Below are positions 48,979 to 60,104 of a DNA stretch of 64,000 bases, one piece after another. The notes under the pieces are model-generated. The model was not told the DNA's origin, searched no databases, and saw only the letters and a list, made by a program, of their open reading frames with translations. The stretch's first letter is position 1. Each line of letters starts with the position of its first letter. The translations under genes were made by a program, and so were the position numbers. The stretch spans positions 11,842,001 through 11,906,000 of the forward strand of contig NC_091053.1 in NCBI RefSeq assembly GCF_963966145.1, read 5' to 3'. This stretch comes from Tenebrio molitor (Eukaryota; Arthropoda; Insecta; Coleoptera; Tenebrionidae).

Positions 48979-50690
48979 AATTTAAAAGAAAGGCTATATT
49001 CTGTCTCGTGATTCGGAAGTCTATTGAGTTGGTCATCATGCCCCTCATAGATTTGTAAACCAGTCCTAGACTGTGTAACAAATTTTATTTTTTTTTAAGT
49101 GATTATTTTGGTTCCCATATTACAAATAAAATATGAGAGTTATATAATTGTTATTATACTGTTTTTCTTTTATTTTTCTGCACATGGGACTTTACAAAAA
49201 ATATTTAAAACAGATTTTGAATTTAATCGGAATTTCAATTCTTAATTCATTGCATTGACTCGTCTCGAATTTTAGGAAAATATAAATATCCCAAGAAAAA
49301 GAATTTCATTGAAGTACACTACAAATAAGTGTTCACTTTGAACGTGGACAATTTTGACAAGCATTGAGCAATCACCATGTTTCTGTAAGCGTTTGGAAGA
49401 CAATTTTATTTTCTAAAAAATCGTGTAGGAAAATTGAGAATATGTCAAGTGGTTGAGAATAGACTAAGGGCCAGTTTACAGAAGCGAAATTAAATTAATC
49501 GTAATAAAATGCGAGATTAACTGAACACGTGATCAGATTGAACCAATCGAAGTTTCGGATTCATGGGTTTTAATGGCGCATTAAAATTTAATTAGAATTA
49601 AATATTTAATTCTCTTTCTATAAACTGGCCCTAAGTATTTTAAATCTGGTGACGTTTGGAATGGTTTAGTCGCTTCGAGCCATCCATGGAACGTTCTAAT
49701 GGCATTATCCTAAAAAACATTAGTCCTACCGAAATTTTGCATTCGATTAACTCTGTTCAGAATTTAATACGATATAAAAAACTTTGAGATGTTTACCATT
49801 ATCACGTAGCATTAACACAAATTCTGTTCTCTGATTAATACAGTTCTTTCGACTTCTGCAAAATCTTGGACGGTGTGGCGGACCAAAATAAATTTCGAAA
49901 ATCGGGAATCTTCATTTGGGTCCTTTAATCTACGAAGTCGTGAAAAACACTCGATATTAGGAATGTCTTCGAACAGAATTTCCTAGCTGTTGAACAATTT
50001 GTGTTTTTCTTATTTTCACTATGCGTTCTTTTACTTGTGGTTTTATTTTTAGAAGAAAAGTGATAAAATCTTAGATGGTACAAAATACCAGGTGCATAAA
50101 TTATGTAATTAATTTATGAATTTTTAAATTTAAAAAATGGTACCTAAAATGCATTCACGTTGTTTTGGTATAATGGAAGGCCGTAGAAATTTTGGATTTA
50201 ATTTGGCAGTAAAGCTGTCTGTAGAATTAAGTAATTTTTTTCTAAGTTTGAGGTTATAAATAGTGTCAATGTCTAGTGCATTGTTGTCAGTTTTACTCGT
50301 TTGCAATAGAAGAATACTCAGACATCGCGGGAAATTCAACAAAATGTTATGTTCATTTTAATATGTCCGCATGTCAGACAATTCATTTTTGTAATGACGA
50401 ACTCGCTGGAACTTTTTTGGACCCATAACCTAACTTTTTAAAAGCCCAAATTCGCGGTAAAAAGGTGTGTTCACAAGATAAAAGTTACTATAATGACGGA
50501 AATCAAACAGTGTGTCCAACATTAAAAAAAAATGTCATACCCTCCCATTATGCCAAAACAACGTGAACGGTGTTTACTTTAGTTATTTTAAGAAATATTC
50601 ATAAATTGTTATTATTAAATTGTTAATGTTAAATAAGGTTAAACTGTCATCTTTTAATTATTGAAAAGTTTTTGTTGAAATGATATTTAA

Positions 50691-50820
50691 AGGCGGCCTT
50701 ACACCAAGGCAACAATTGGCAACATGTTGCCTGCAACATTTTTTAATAATGACCGGCAACATTACTAAAAAATGTTGCAGGCTACATGTTATCAATTGTT
50801 GCCTTGGTGTAAGGCCGCCT
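50691..50820. mobile_element. Hairpin MITE, 130 bp
   Basis: Nearly the whole element is one inverted repeat. AGGCGGCCTTACACCAAGGC starts both ends, and arms run about 58 bp through AACAATTG and AACATTTTTTA. Flanks read TTAA-AGGCGG and CCGCCT-TAA, so either a 3-bp TAA (PIF/Harbinger-type) or a TTAA (piggyBac-type) target is possible. Confidence 0.8.
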
Positions 50821-52400
50821 TAACAAATTTGTAATTTTCGTGTTTGCTTATCTTTATCTGTTTTCCTTTGTAATAAACAAATTTCGACGTCCACAACTTC
50901 AGTATTCATTTACATCCCAATTTTTACAAATTGGTGAAGACAATTTTTTGTTCGGATTTTTTTTCCTTGTCCTTGGTGGAGAAAATAAAAAAACAGTCTT
51001 GTCATTGTTCTTTCTATAATAATAGGTAATCTAGTCGAATCATATTTTTGATCATTGACATAATTTTTAATTATAATAGGTATTATTTATTTATCCCTAA
51101 CTTGTGCACTATTCCGAAAATCCCTCAAAGGTCTGAATCTGAATTTGCATGAATGACAAAAACATAAAAGTGTTTTTTTATTTCTGTGTTCAAAAGAAGA
51201 TGTGAGAGTGAGAGTTGTCTTATTGTTATTTAAAATTATTATTTTCAAATTTCTGGTTATACATCTTTACAAAAAAATATTTAAAACACTTATTTAGAAT
51301 TAAACTTTTACGTCAAATTTAATTATGCGGGGACGACATTTAATCGGGAACTCAATTCTTTATGGACTTCATTGTGTACCTATCTTTGAATTTGTACAGA
51401 TGACATGACAGATAACTGTCAACACAATATTCAGACTATTTCACTAAAAATCTTTTATCTACTGAACTGTTTATGTTTTCTTATTTTCACAATTCGTGCA
51501 TTCACTTTAACATTTTGATGTTTTTCTTTAATAGAAAAAATCTTATACACTACAAAGCACCAAATGAATTAGAAATCTCCTTGTCGATACTGTACCGTAT
51601 CAGATTTTTTTCTCAGTCATTGTCATTTCATGAGTTTTCTTTTAAATTTCAATTTGGTCCATCCATACCTATGTATAGTCGGCGCGGCAATTCAATGGAG
51701 TAATAAACTGGCGTGATCTTCACATGATTTTCAGGGGAGAGGCAGCGTAAATCAGATTTTTCATGACGTCGCTAAACACTATCACGTGAACACCTCGTGA
51801 CCACTCCTCTGATTCGCCGCGCCAACTATAGGATCATATCCAATTCCAATACATCTAGGACATTTATGACTTAATTTAAGGAAAAAAATTGAAAATCTAT
51901 CTATCATTTTGTCTTTTAAAAAATACAAAAAATATCTACAAAGGATTTGAATCATTTTCAGTACTGTTGATTTTTTTGTTAAATAACAAAACAAAACGCT
52001 TTGAAAATAATGTATTGCTTTTTTCAAAGTATCACCTTGCAATTATTGAGCAATTCCAATTTTTCTGCCACCATTTCATATAAATTCTCACTTGTACTTA
52101 CGTATTAATCTACAAACTGATGTAGAAAACTTTCTGTTTGTAATTTTTTCCCTTGTCGCTAGTGTTCTTTTTTTCTATATAATAATAATCTAATCGAAAC
52201 ATTTTTACATAATTTTTAATTAACAAATTATTCAATTGTCTAAAACCTGTACTCTATTCTGAGAATCCCTCAACGATCTGAGTTAGGTCCCTTTTTATTT
52301 ATAATTTTATAAATGGCAAGAACATAAAAGTGATTGTTTTATTTTGTTCTCTTTTCATATTTCCAATTAAACTTTTACGTCAAATTTGTTCCCATTTCCT

Positions 52401-54401
52401 GTTGTGGTTTCTTTGTTTTCCCACCGCCCCCCAAACCCCAACCACTTGATTCCCTCGAATTTGTGTGCGCATTTCGCAAGGGTGCGGACAGGTGTGCGTG
52501 ATCATTGATTCGGACAAATTCCAAAATAATTCTCGACAAATTGATTACAAAGTGGCTTTCTTCACCCTTCCCTCAGGTAAATAATAAGGTAGGAACGGAC
52601 GGTCTGTTTGGCGCCGGTCATCTTGTCCAGCATCCGATGTGATCTGGCCGCGATTTGTCGAACGGCTAATGTCCCCCATATCTCACTCGAAATCTCCCCA
52701 CGATCACGTGGGCGGACACCATATCCACCGCTTTTTGCCCTCCAGATCTGTCAACAACAATCGCGAATCGGCAAAGTTATTTATCGCAGGGGCGCACTGA
52801 TTGATGGCACCCTGCCGAAATAAGAACAAATCTCCGCAATATTTATTTTATTGTTTATGTTTCGACGCCCCCCGAGATTCTTTTTCGTCGCGTGAGCTAA
52901 TCTGTCCCGGTGACGTCAAAGCTCCTCGTCTATCCGTTAAGTATGTCGTGACGTGCGTCATCCCAAACGTCAGCTTTCCGAATTCATTTCCAACTGGTGA
53001 ATATTCTGTAAGATTAAGTCTCCAGGTTAGCTTCTGTCCGTTGACATAATTAATTCAATATCTTGGGCAGACGGGTCGGCTTAGCTACCGTGCGTCTTGG
53101 GCATTAGGCTTTTCCATCTTATTAAGTTGAAGAGTTGACTCCAATATGGGCTAACCGTTAAGATTATCGATTGAATGATTATAATTATGGTGATTTGTGA
53201 CACGACAGATTACCATGAAATATTACAGACGTTTTGGTATTATTAAAATAGTCGAGCCGTTAGAGGCGTACGGATTATTTATTATAGGAGAGAAAAATTT
53301 TCAAAAATAAACGGAAGCCTAATGGGCGATTGCAAAGTTGTTTATTAAAACGTATTACATGAAATTATAAATTATGGCCGGTCGTGAGTGCTTCCTAAGC
53401 TCTGGTTTGCTGCGTCTAATTATTTTGGATTTTTTTTTCTCTCGGAAAAATTGTTATATGATGACTTAATAAGACAACAAAAGTGAACGCCTAGAAGATT
53501 GAGAGCTGAGTAAATGTGATGAGAGTTCATTTGCTCCTGTGGAATTTATTCAGATATGTTTTTGCAAATTTGCGCAACAAAAACAAAATTAAGATTAAAC
53601 GGTTAAAGAAGCATTTTTTTCTTCTCAATTATGGATGTTTTATTTGATAAGGAAAAACAAGAAAAGGGCGTGACGGAGTGCTTATTTCAAACGTTTTTGC
53701 TAGAAACTGGCAACGAAGATAGCAATAAATTGTTGGTTGGGAAGATGAGCAAACGCAGAACAAAAACTCGACAGTTCTGAAAATGATAGATTTTGAATTT
53801 CTTTCATAAAATGAATTCACAATAATTGTCCTATATGTGCTGGATAGAACATAATCCTAAATCTGATGGACGAAGTGAAATTTGAAAGAGAAAGAGAACT
53901 CACGGAATGACAATGACTGAGTAAAAATATGAGACAATACAGACTGGACAAGAAGATTTTTAATTAACCTGGTAGTTTTTAAGATTATATTGGAGTGAAA
54001 ATAAGGAAACATAAATAGTTCAGAAATTGTGAAAGAAAACATTTTTGAGTATGTATTGAGATTCTTTCACCACTTGGTGGATTAAAGATAAAAGTTTGCA
54101 CTTATCTGTCATGTTGGGTAAAATTACTTGTGTAATGTTTTCCATGGAATTTTTAAAAATTTCTTAAAATTCGAAACGACTCAGTGGAATATAGAAATGA
54201 AATTCCGAATAATGTTATTTTCGTAATTAAATTTGAAGAGTTTAATTCAAAATTGTATTAAATATTTTTTGTAAAATAGCATCAGCGAAAATATAAAAGA
54301 AATATTTTTAACTAACAATAATAATTAGATAATTGTCAGATTTTATTATTTATATTAGCCGGGAAGTAAAACAACCACTTTTATGTCAGGTGTTCATTTA
54401 A
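52401..54401. other. Non-coding region, nothing firm
   Basis: 52,430-53,050 is more GC-rich and less repetitive than its surroundings but gives no recognisable protein; it could be regulatory. The rest is AT-rich. Confidence 0.4.
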
Positions 54402-55505
54402 AACCCTGCGTCACGCGGGTTGGGTTTGTGGGTAAAAATATACTATACATATTTTTGTTATGTTTTAAGTAATTCAATTGAGCTCATCAGTACCTTTTCA
54501 ACTTTTGGTGCATTTTGGTCTGTACGAAGTAAATAAAATAATTCCAGAGCGGTTTTTTGTCAGGAGGGCATTTGGGCCTGTAAGATCCAACACGTGTAAT
54601 CGCTTAACTTTTATTATTATTATTTTTGAAATAAACAAAATACCAAATAATAAATACAAGGCGTTGGCCTCTAGTAATACCGTGCCTTCAAATAAATTCG
54701 GAATTAGAGTAGGGGTAGGCTTTGATTTTATTATGAACCTTGGACAGCACAATACACGTGTTTAAACGACTATTACCAACCGTTAATAAACAAAATATAT
54801 AAATCACAGCCTACTCTAATTCCGAATTTATTTGAAGGCACGGTATATACGAGTGTTCCAGAAGTCGCGAATCAGATTTAGAGTGGGCTTTCGTTGGTGA
54901 TAAATGAAAGCAATAGCGTTAAAAAATGGTCAGGATGTAGTAGATTTTTTGTAATTAACAATTAAAGTTGACCAATTAGAAGATCGCTGTTAATTCGAAT
55001 TTCAGGTAAATTCAACGAACACTTTAAATTGGTTAGCAACATAATTCTAGTAGTAAATTTTGCAAAGCTCGGTTATGTTTAGAAAACACCGTGACGTTTT
55101 GTTGAGATTGCGTGGATAATTTTTTACAGTGATTTTTGAATCTGTCGAATTTCTGTATAGATTTTTATTTATGCCTTTTGATGACTTCAGAGAAGGGTGT
55201 CATGTGTTATCTAATGAAAAAAAAAATAACACGATATTACATAATTAAACATAAATAAACAAACATGCCAAAAATGCAGTGTTTTAACAAAAAATCGCAA
55301 AGCATATTTTTAGTTTAAAATAATAATAATACATAATAAATCATAATTAGACGGATATAAAAAAACAAATACACTAATAAACAACTTACCAGTAACCGAA
55401 CTTAAAAACCATAATCTAATTTATTTAAAAAAAATAATAATTTTGGGTCTCTCAGACCCAACCCGTGTGTTCGTGTGACTGGCAATGCACCCGTGTAGCG
55501 CAGGG
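54402..55505. mobile_element. Possible non-autonomous piggyBac-like element
   Basis: The left border is TTAA (54,398-54,401), then AA and CCCTGCGTCACGCGGG. The right border, inverted, is TTAA then CCCTGCGCTACACGGG. CCC starts next to TTAA are characteristic of piggyBac-family ends, and GGGTTGGGTCTGAGAGACCC (inverted) is present near the right end. The interior has no transposase. The extra AA at the left end and imperfect arms keep this tentative. Confidence 0.45.
54678..54845. repeat. Perfect 35-bp inverted repeat
   Basis: 54,678-54,712 (TACCGTGCCTTCAAATAAAT then TCGGAATTAGAGTAG) recurs exactly inverted at 54,811-54,845. It is either a nested fold-back element inside the possible piggyBac-like element or part of it. 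Confidence 0.75.
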
Positions 55506-55679
55506 TTAAATTTATCCTCAAAATAGGCGTTGAAGGGTTGATTGTAAATGCACCACGGATTACAGATCTGGGATCAGCTGTTTAAACAGATTTAAATCTA
55601 ACCTTACTTTTTGCGTTGTTCCTGTTTTTACTCTGCAGATTGACGATCGACTCTTCAACGCCAACTTTGAGAATAAAAT
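55506..55679. mobile_element. MITE family M1, copy 3
   Basis: Contains GGCGTTGAAGGGTTGATTGT, the core GGATCAGCTGTTTAAA and the inverse arm GATCGACTCTTCAACGCC shared with copies 1 and 2. Outer ends are shortened. It abuts the possible piggyBac-like element. Confidence 0.75.
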
Positions 55680-57922
55680 GTATGAATACCAATAGATATT
55701 CTTGTTATTGATAAAACAATAGGTAAATAAAATCGGACCTGAGCAGCCCATTGAAGAATTTACTTAGGTAAGTAACATTTTTTGAAAAGTGATGATAATT
55801 TAAAAATTTGTGTGGACCTAAATTTTGAGAACATCAAAAATGTATTTTTATTTTAAATTTTGAGTAATTAATACGAATAATTTCGGGTCGTCCTGATTCA
55901 AACTTCTAAATCCTGAAATACGTCATGGAATCTATTAACAATCGAATTCCAGATTAAATGATGTCGCAAAATTGAAAAACTGTTTGGTGTAACAAGACTT
56001 CTATTAATGTAAATTTAGACAAATAATAACAATCAATTGGAAAATTTTAAATACCGGCTAACACCCATTCCTACAGCGTCTAGTTTGCACCACGCCATAC
56101 GGGCACCAACGTCAAAACTCCTTGCCTACTGTCTTTAACATGAGAAGCACAACAAACACTTTCATATTGTCATTTATGAAATTATTGAACAAAATGGAAT
56201 CTAAATCAGACAACAGAAGAGATTCTTGCATTATTAAGACTGGTTTCGAACGATTGAACATTTTCTCAATTAAAAAATTAATCTTTTTAACAACGATTCA
56301 AAATGTGATTCGACTAGATCATTAGAAAGAAAATTAACAACAGTGTTTTTTCGTATTTTCCCAACATTTTAATTGTTCGAGTGTACACTGAGTACCCAAA
56401 TTTCAAACACCCCTCATGTAACGGGTGTTCAAATGCAAAGTGTATCAAGTTGGCTATGACTTTTTGATGAAAAAGGATGATTCTTTCTTTGACAGATATC
56501 AGTTGTATATTGCGAGTGTAACATCTGTTTTTGAGTTTCATTTTCTGTGGAATTATGATAAATCAACTGCTTTCACAAGTAAACAACATTTGCTTTTTTC
56601 TGTCTCACGATGATTTTCGCCGTGGAACATAATAGTATATTATGATACAAGTTTATAAGGAAGCCTTTAAAGTACGCGGGACGAGTTTAAGTAAGAAGTA
56701 ATAAGTGTAATCAAAAAACAACCTTCTTCACACTCGACAACATTTTGTAGTTATTTTGTGAAAAAACGTTTCACCTGATTTATTCCGCTTATGTTAATTC
56801 TATCACTGCAAATCTGTACAGTAATTCCACAAATACTTCTTTTAATAGTGAACAATTTTTTAGAGCATCCGCTAATTAATCTGATAATCTGTTATCACAG
56901 ACGTCGCCTTGAATCTCTTACGGTACTGTCAATTAAAAAAGAATCGCAAAAAATCCGCTTCCTTATCGGTGGTCGTCAGATCTTCGCCGGAATAAAACAA
57001 AGAGAGAAATTTCCAATTTGTTGGACACGTGTTGGCGGTTAGAAAAGTTTGGAGCGGAGCAAAACCGCAACCACCCCCCGGACGCCCCCACACCGTTCCC
57101 ACCGCCACGGTGTAATTTGACAAAATTCGAAATGATACAGTGGTCCAATTTCCTCACTAATGTCATTTAATTTGGGGCATATGTTTAGCCGAAATCCAAG
57201 TCCGGACGAGTCGTAATAACGATCCGGAATGATGTTTATTCGACGATCAAGTCAACTAAGTGACTGTTAGGGCGCCGACCAAATGATATAAAATTATTCT
57301 ACTTAAAAGAAGAAAACCGCAAAAAATGTCTCCCATCTCCGATTATTACCTGGACGAGAACTCCCACATTTTTTATCGGGTTGTCTCTAATTCGACGGAT
57401 TTAAATAATGGTCATTAGAGAGCGAGACCCTTTGCTGTCCGACGCATGTTACCAATTGAACAAATCATAATCGAGGCGAGGAAGAGCTGGCTTTGGGGCC
57501 AAATCGGTGTAATGAGAGCGGTTGTTGAATCCAATTAGGCGAAGACATCGAGTGGAGATAAGAAGGGTCTGATTAGCTCGGGGTGGTCTTATCTGTGGGT
57601 AAAGTGCTTAGGAGTGTTGTGTCTTTTTCAGTCAATGAGGTTAGTCATCGGCGGCGCCCGAGAGGTGAGTGCGTCCTGCCAAATTATACGGTGGTAGTGG
57701 TCTTTGTCTTGGGGCGGTTGGTCATTCACGAACTTGTGGTGTCGGGTTTACCTGAATGTGCCGGTTTTGTCGTTACGGTAACAGAGGAGGTTTGCTTCGG
57801 AGGAAAATGATAGAGAGATCTAAACAATGCGGGAAAAACATTTTCTTTCTGGCAATATTGTTCGTTTGGTACACCTCAAGATGGTTTGCGTCCGTGGGAA
57901 TGTTAGGACCGATGTCGACAAT
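55680..57922. other. Non-coding region, nothing firm
   Basis: 55.7-56.9 kb is AT-rich without structure. 56.9-57.8 kb is more GC-rich, but frames there give no recognisable domain. Regulatory or untranslated DNA is possible. Confidence 0.4.
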
Positions 57923-58106
57923 AGCGTTATAGTCCGATTCAGGAAGGATCACAAGTGTCATCAAATTCGTACGAATTCAGCAATTTCGACATACATTTCA
58001 AAGATCTTTTCTTTCAACATAAGCATAAACGGTCCACCGTATGTCGTAACTTAGCAATAAATTGATGACGCCCTTGCGGTCTTTCCTGAATCGGACTATA
58101 GTAAGA
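57923..58106. repeat. Inverted repeat overlapping a LINE fragment
   Basis: GTTATAGTCCGATTCAGGAA at 57,925 recurs inverted within 58,061-58,106. Arms are about 43 bp with several mismatches and are separated by about 95 bp. Confidence 0.65.
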
Positions 58107-58180
58107 GCGTTGGTGAGCAGGGGTCCCAGAACGGAGTCCTGCGGGACACCACATGCTCCGAAAATATTTTACTCCGGCCT
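58048..58180 (-). pseudogene. LINE reverse transcriptase fragment
   Basis: The minus frame reads FGACGVPQDSVLGPLLTN, the GVPQGSVLGPLL motif of R1/jockey-type RT with Gly changed to Asp. It continues as TIVRFRKDRKGVINLLL into the inverted repeat. Nothing else of the polymerase remains. Confidence 0.6.
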
Positions 58181-58289
58181 GTTCAATCCTTTTTTACATT
58201 AAGTACTACATAGAATGCTTTATTTTGCCCTACGGGCTTTCCGATTTCTGATTACATTTTCTTTAAACATAAAACAGCAATTCCAAAAA

Positions 58290-58955
58290 AGTAAAAATAA
58301 ACAGTTTTATTCCTATCCACCACCCCTTTCCTTCTCTGTTCTTCCCTTTTGCTTCCTCAAAGCTATTTCGAGATGGTCCGATTCTGAATTCTTGTACTCT
58401 TTCCCATGTCTCTTCGTTCACTATTCCATAATCTAGCACTGTTTCCCGCCTGATATCTATATAGGTCCATTTCTCTTCTTCGTCCCCTTGTTTGTTCCCG
58501 TTCAATACCTCCCATCCATTTTCTTCGATCCATTCCATCGGTCTCTTCCCCTCTGCATTTTCCATCTTGTCTTTGGATTTTCTTTTCCCATCCCCCCTCT
58601 CCCCTTCCCAATATCTTGCTCCTCTTTCTCCTATTTCCCCGTTGAAATCCCCTCCCAAGAGTATACAATCTTCTCTGTTTTCTTTCATGGCGTCTTCGAC
58701 ACGTCTTCTTGTTGTCTTCATCTCTTTACTGTATATTGTCATTATTTTCCACCATTTATTGCCTATATGAACTTTTCTTTCCATGCATCCTTCTTCTTGT
58801 CGCATTTCTTTAATCCCCAATTTCACCCCTGTTATTATCCCCGGTAGCTCTTCCTTTTTTTGTTCTCTTTTTGCCCCTTGACCTTCCCATTTGTACTCTT
58901 TCGGTAGCAACTTTCCCTTTCTGCTTCTTTTCCGGTTTCTGTTTTCTTTGTCCAT
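58290..58955 (-). pseudogene. APE-type endonuclease domain fused to the ORF2 tail
   Basis: The open frame carries PKEYKWEGQGAKRE, then CILLGGDFNGEIGERGARYW (the DFN catalytic box), then NGWEVLNGNKQGDEEEKWTY and LDYGIVNEETWERVQEFRIG. These are ordered landmarks of the endonuclease that nicks DNA for target-primed reverse transcription in insect LINEs. The N-terminal part before PKEYKW is degraded. The terminal catalytic S-D-H box is absent because the frame jumps to the ORF2 C terminus (AKGKNREGKG) and into the 3' trailer. It has no polymerase and is not expected to move by itself. Confidence 0.75.
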
Positions 58956-59019
58956 CTATCTTTTTATTCACCTTCTCTTTGTACTTTTTCTCGCCGGTTC
59001 GTCTTCTCTTCTTGTCTCC

Positions 59020-59720
59020 TTCTTCTGTCTTCTAAAAATGTCTCTTCAGTTCCTCCTCTCTCTAATCCCATATAAACCATTCGCCATTTATCTGTATCTT
59101 CCTGTATCCTATTTTCACCCTTTTTCCTTTATCTCTCTCTTCTCTAGCCACCTCTCTTAACTTCTTTTGTGTTTTCCTTTCTTTGTTTGTCAAACCGTCA
59201 TATCAATATACATGCCCTCACCTTTTTTTTCTTCAACTCTTATTTAGCATAATGTTCTTCTTCTACTCCCAATTTCCTTTTTTGCCAGCATCATGTTATT
59301 TTTATTTATTTTAAATGCTTCTTTTACGTTCACTTTCAGCTCTATCTCCCTTTCCCCCTATTCCGGTTATTATAACATTATTCTTCCCCTCCTTCGTTTC
59401 TCTTTGTTCCAACTTTTCCCCTATCATTTGTTTGCCGTTTTTCTTCTCTTCCTCTCATCTCCGCTCTCATTGCCGCTAATTCTTTCCTTAGCTCCCCATT
59501 CTCCCCTCTCACTGCCGCTAATTCCTTTCTCAGTACTTTGTTCTTCTCTCTCATCTCTCTAATCATGGTTTTTATTTCCTTGTTCATTTGTTTGCTTTAA
59601 TTTCCTTCTTCGCTTCTACTTGAGGATCTTCCCGTTCTGGAACTCTTTTTGAATGGGTTCGTGCTTTCTTCAGAAGTCCTACCCCCTTCTCTTTCTTTCT
59701 TGCTGTTTTCTTTCCTTACT
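59020..59720 (-). pseudogene. LINE ORF1 remnant with coiled coil
   Basis: 59,378-59,587 encodes a heptad-rich helix with two near-repeats (VLRKELAAVRGENGE and ELRKELAAMRAEMRG), typical of ORF1 trimerisation coiled coils. Further downstream on the same strand come KKLREVAREERDKGKRVKIG and YRKIQINGEWFIWD, a basic C-terminal domain that would bind the element RNA. Stops and shifts interrupt it. Confidence 0.6.
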
Positions 59721-60096
59721 TTCGGGAGTTCGGCATGCCTTCTCTTTCCTGCCCGCTGCCTTCTGCTTATCGCCTCTCAATCACTCGTCCCTGTTTACTT
59801 TAGTAATCTCTTCTCTCTCTTTTTTCTAAACTAAGCACTATTTTTCATTTTCACATTCAAATCATATTCTTCCATCTCCATTCTCCAGCCAGATATTATA
59901 CTTATTAGATGAACACCACAAAAACTAGGTACGCTTCCATGTTTTTCACTTTGTGATTAGTTTTTAATCTTTTCTTTTTCCCTTGGAAAAATTGTTATAT
60001 TCCACCAACACTCTCATAGTCTCATTCAAAATCTTGTATTTTATCAATCTGTTACAAGCTCCACATGTTAGCTCACGCTACGCCACACGCGCACGA

Positions 60097-60104
60097 CCAA
60101 GGCG
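60097..60104. repeat. hAT target site duplication, left
   Basis: CCAAGGCG, identical to 61,381-61,388. Confidence 0.85.

Larger units (their letters stand above)
48700..52400. repeat. Diverged duplication complex
   Basis: Segments at about 48,720-50,110, 50,900-51,560 and 52,020-52,400 share the same ordered landmarks. These include 'cttttgtttgg/ttctgtttg' after a 'cttgaag' stretch, 'aatctaatcgaa', 'attccgaaaatccctcaa' (51,112) versus 'attctgagaatccctcaa' (52,257), 'aacataaaagtg' and 'tttaatcgggaactcaattctt' versus its variant near 49,225. They look like old copies of a roughly 1-kb unit. No coding capacity. Confidence 0.5.
58226..59890 (-). mobile_element. LINE family L1A, copy B: ORF1 and endonuclease kept, RT deleted
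   Basis: The 3' end (plus strand TGCCCTACGGGCTTTCC) and trailer match copy A at 41,078. Going 5' on the minus strand, the last codons of ORF2 (KGKNREGKG, compare KGQNGKRKG in copy A) join directly to the middle of an endonuclease domain. The RT and connection region are therefore missing. Upstream lie ORF1 remnants. Several frame breaks occur. Confidence 0.75.

Noticed and set aside
58488..59834. Plus-strand Ser/Phe/Leu-rich frames
   Set aside because: Antisense of LINE copy B ORF1 and endonuclease.
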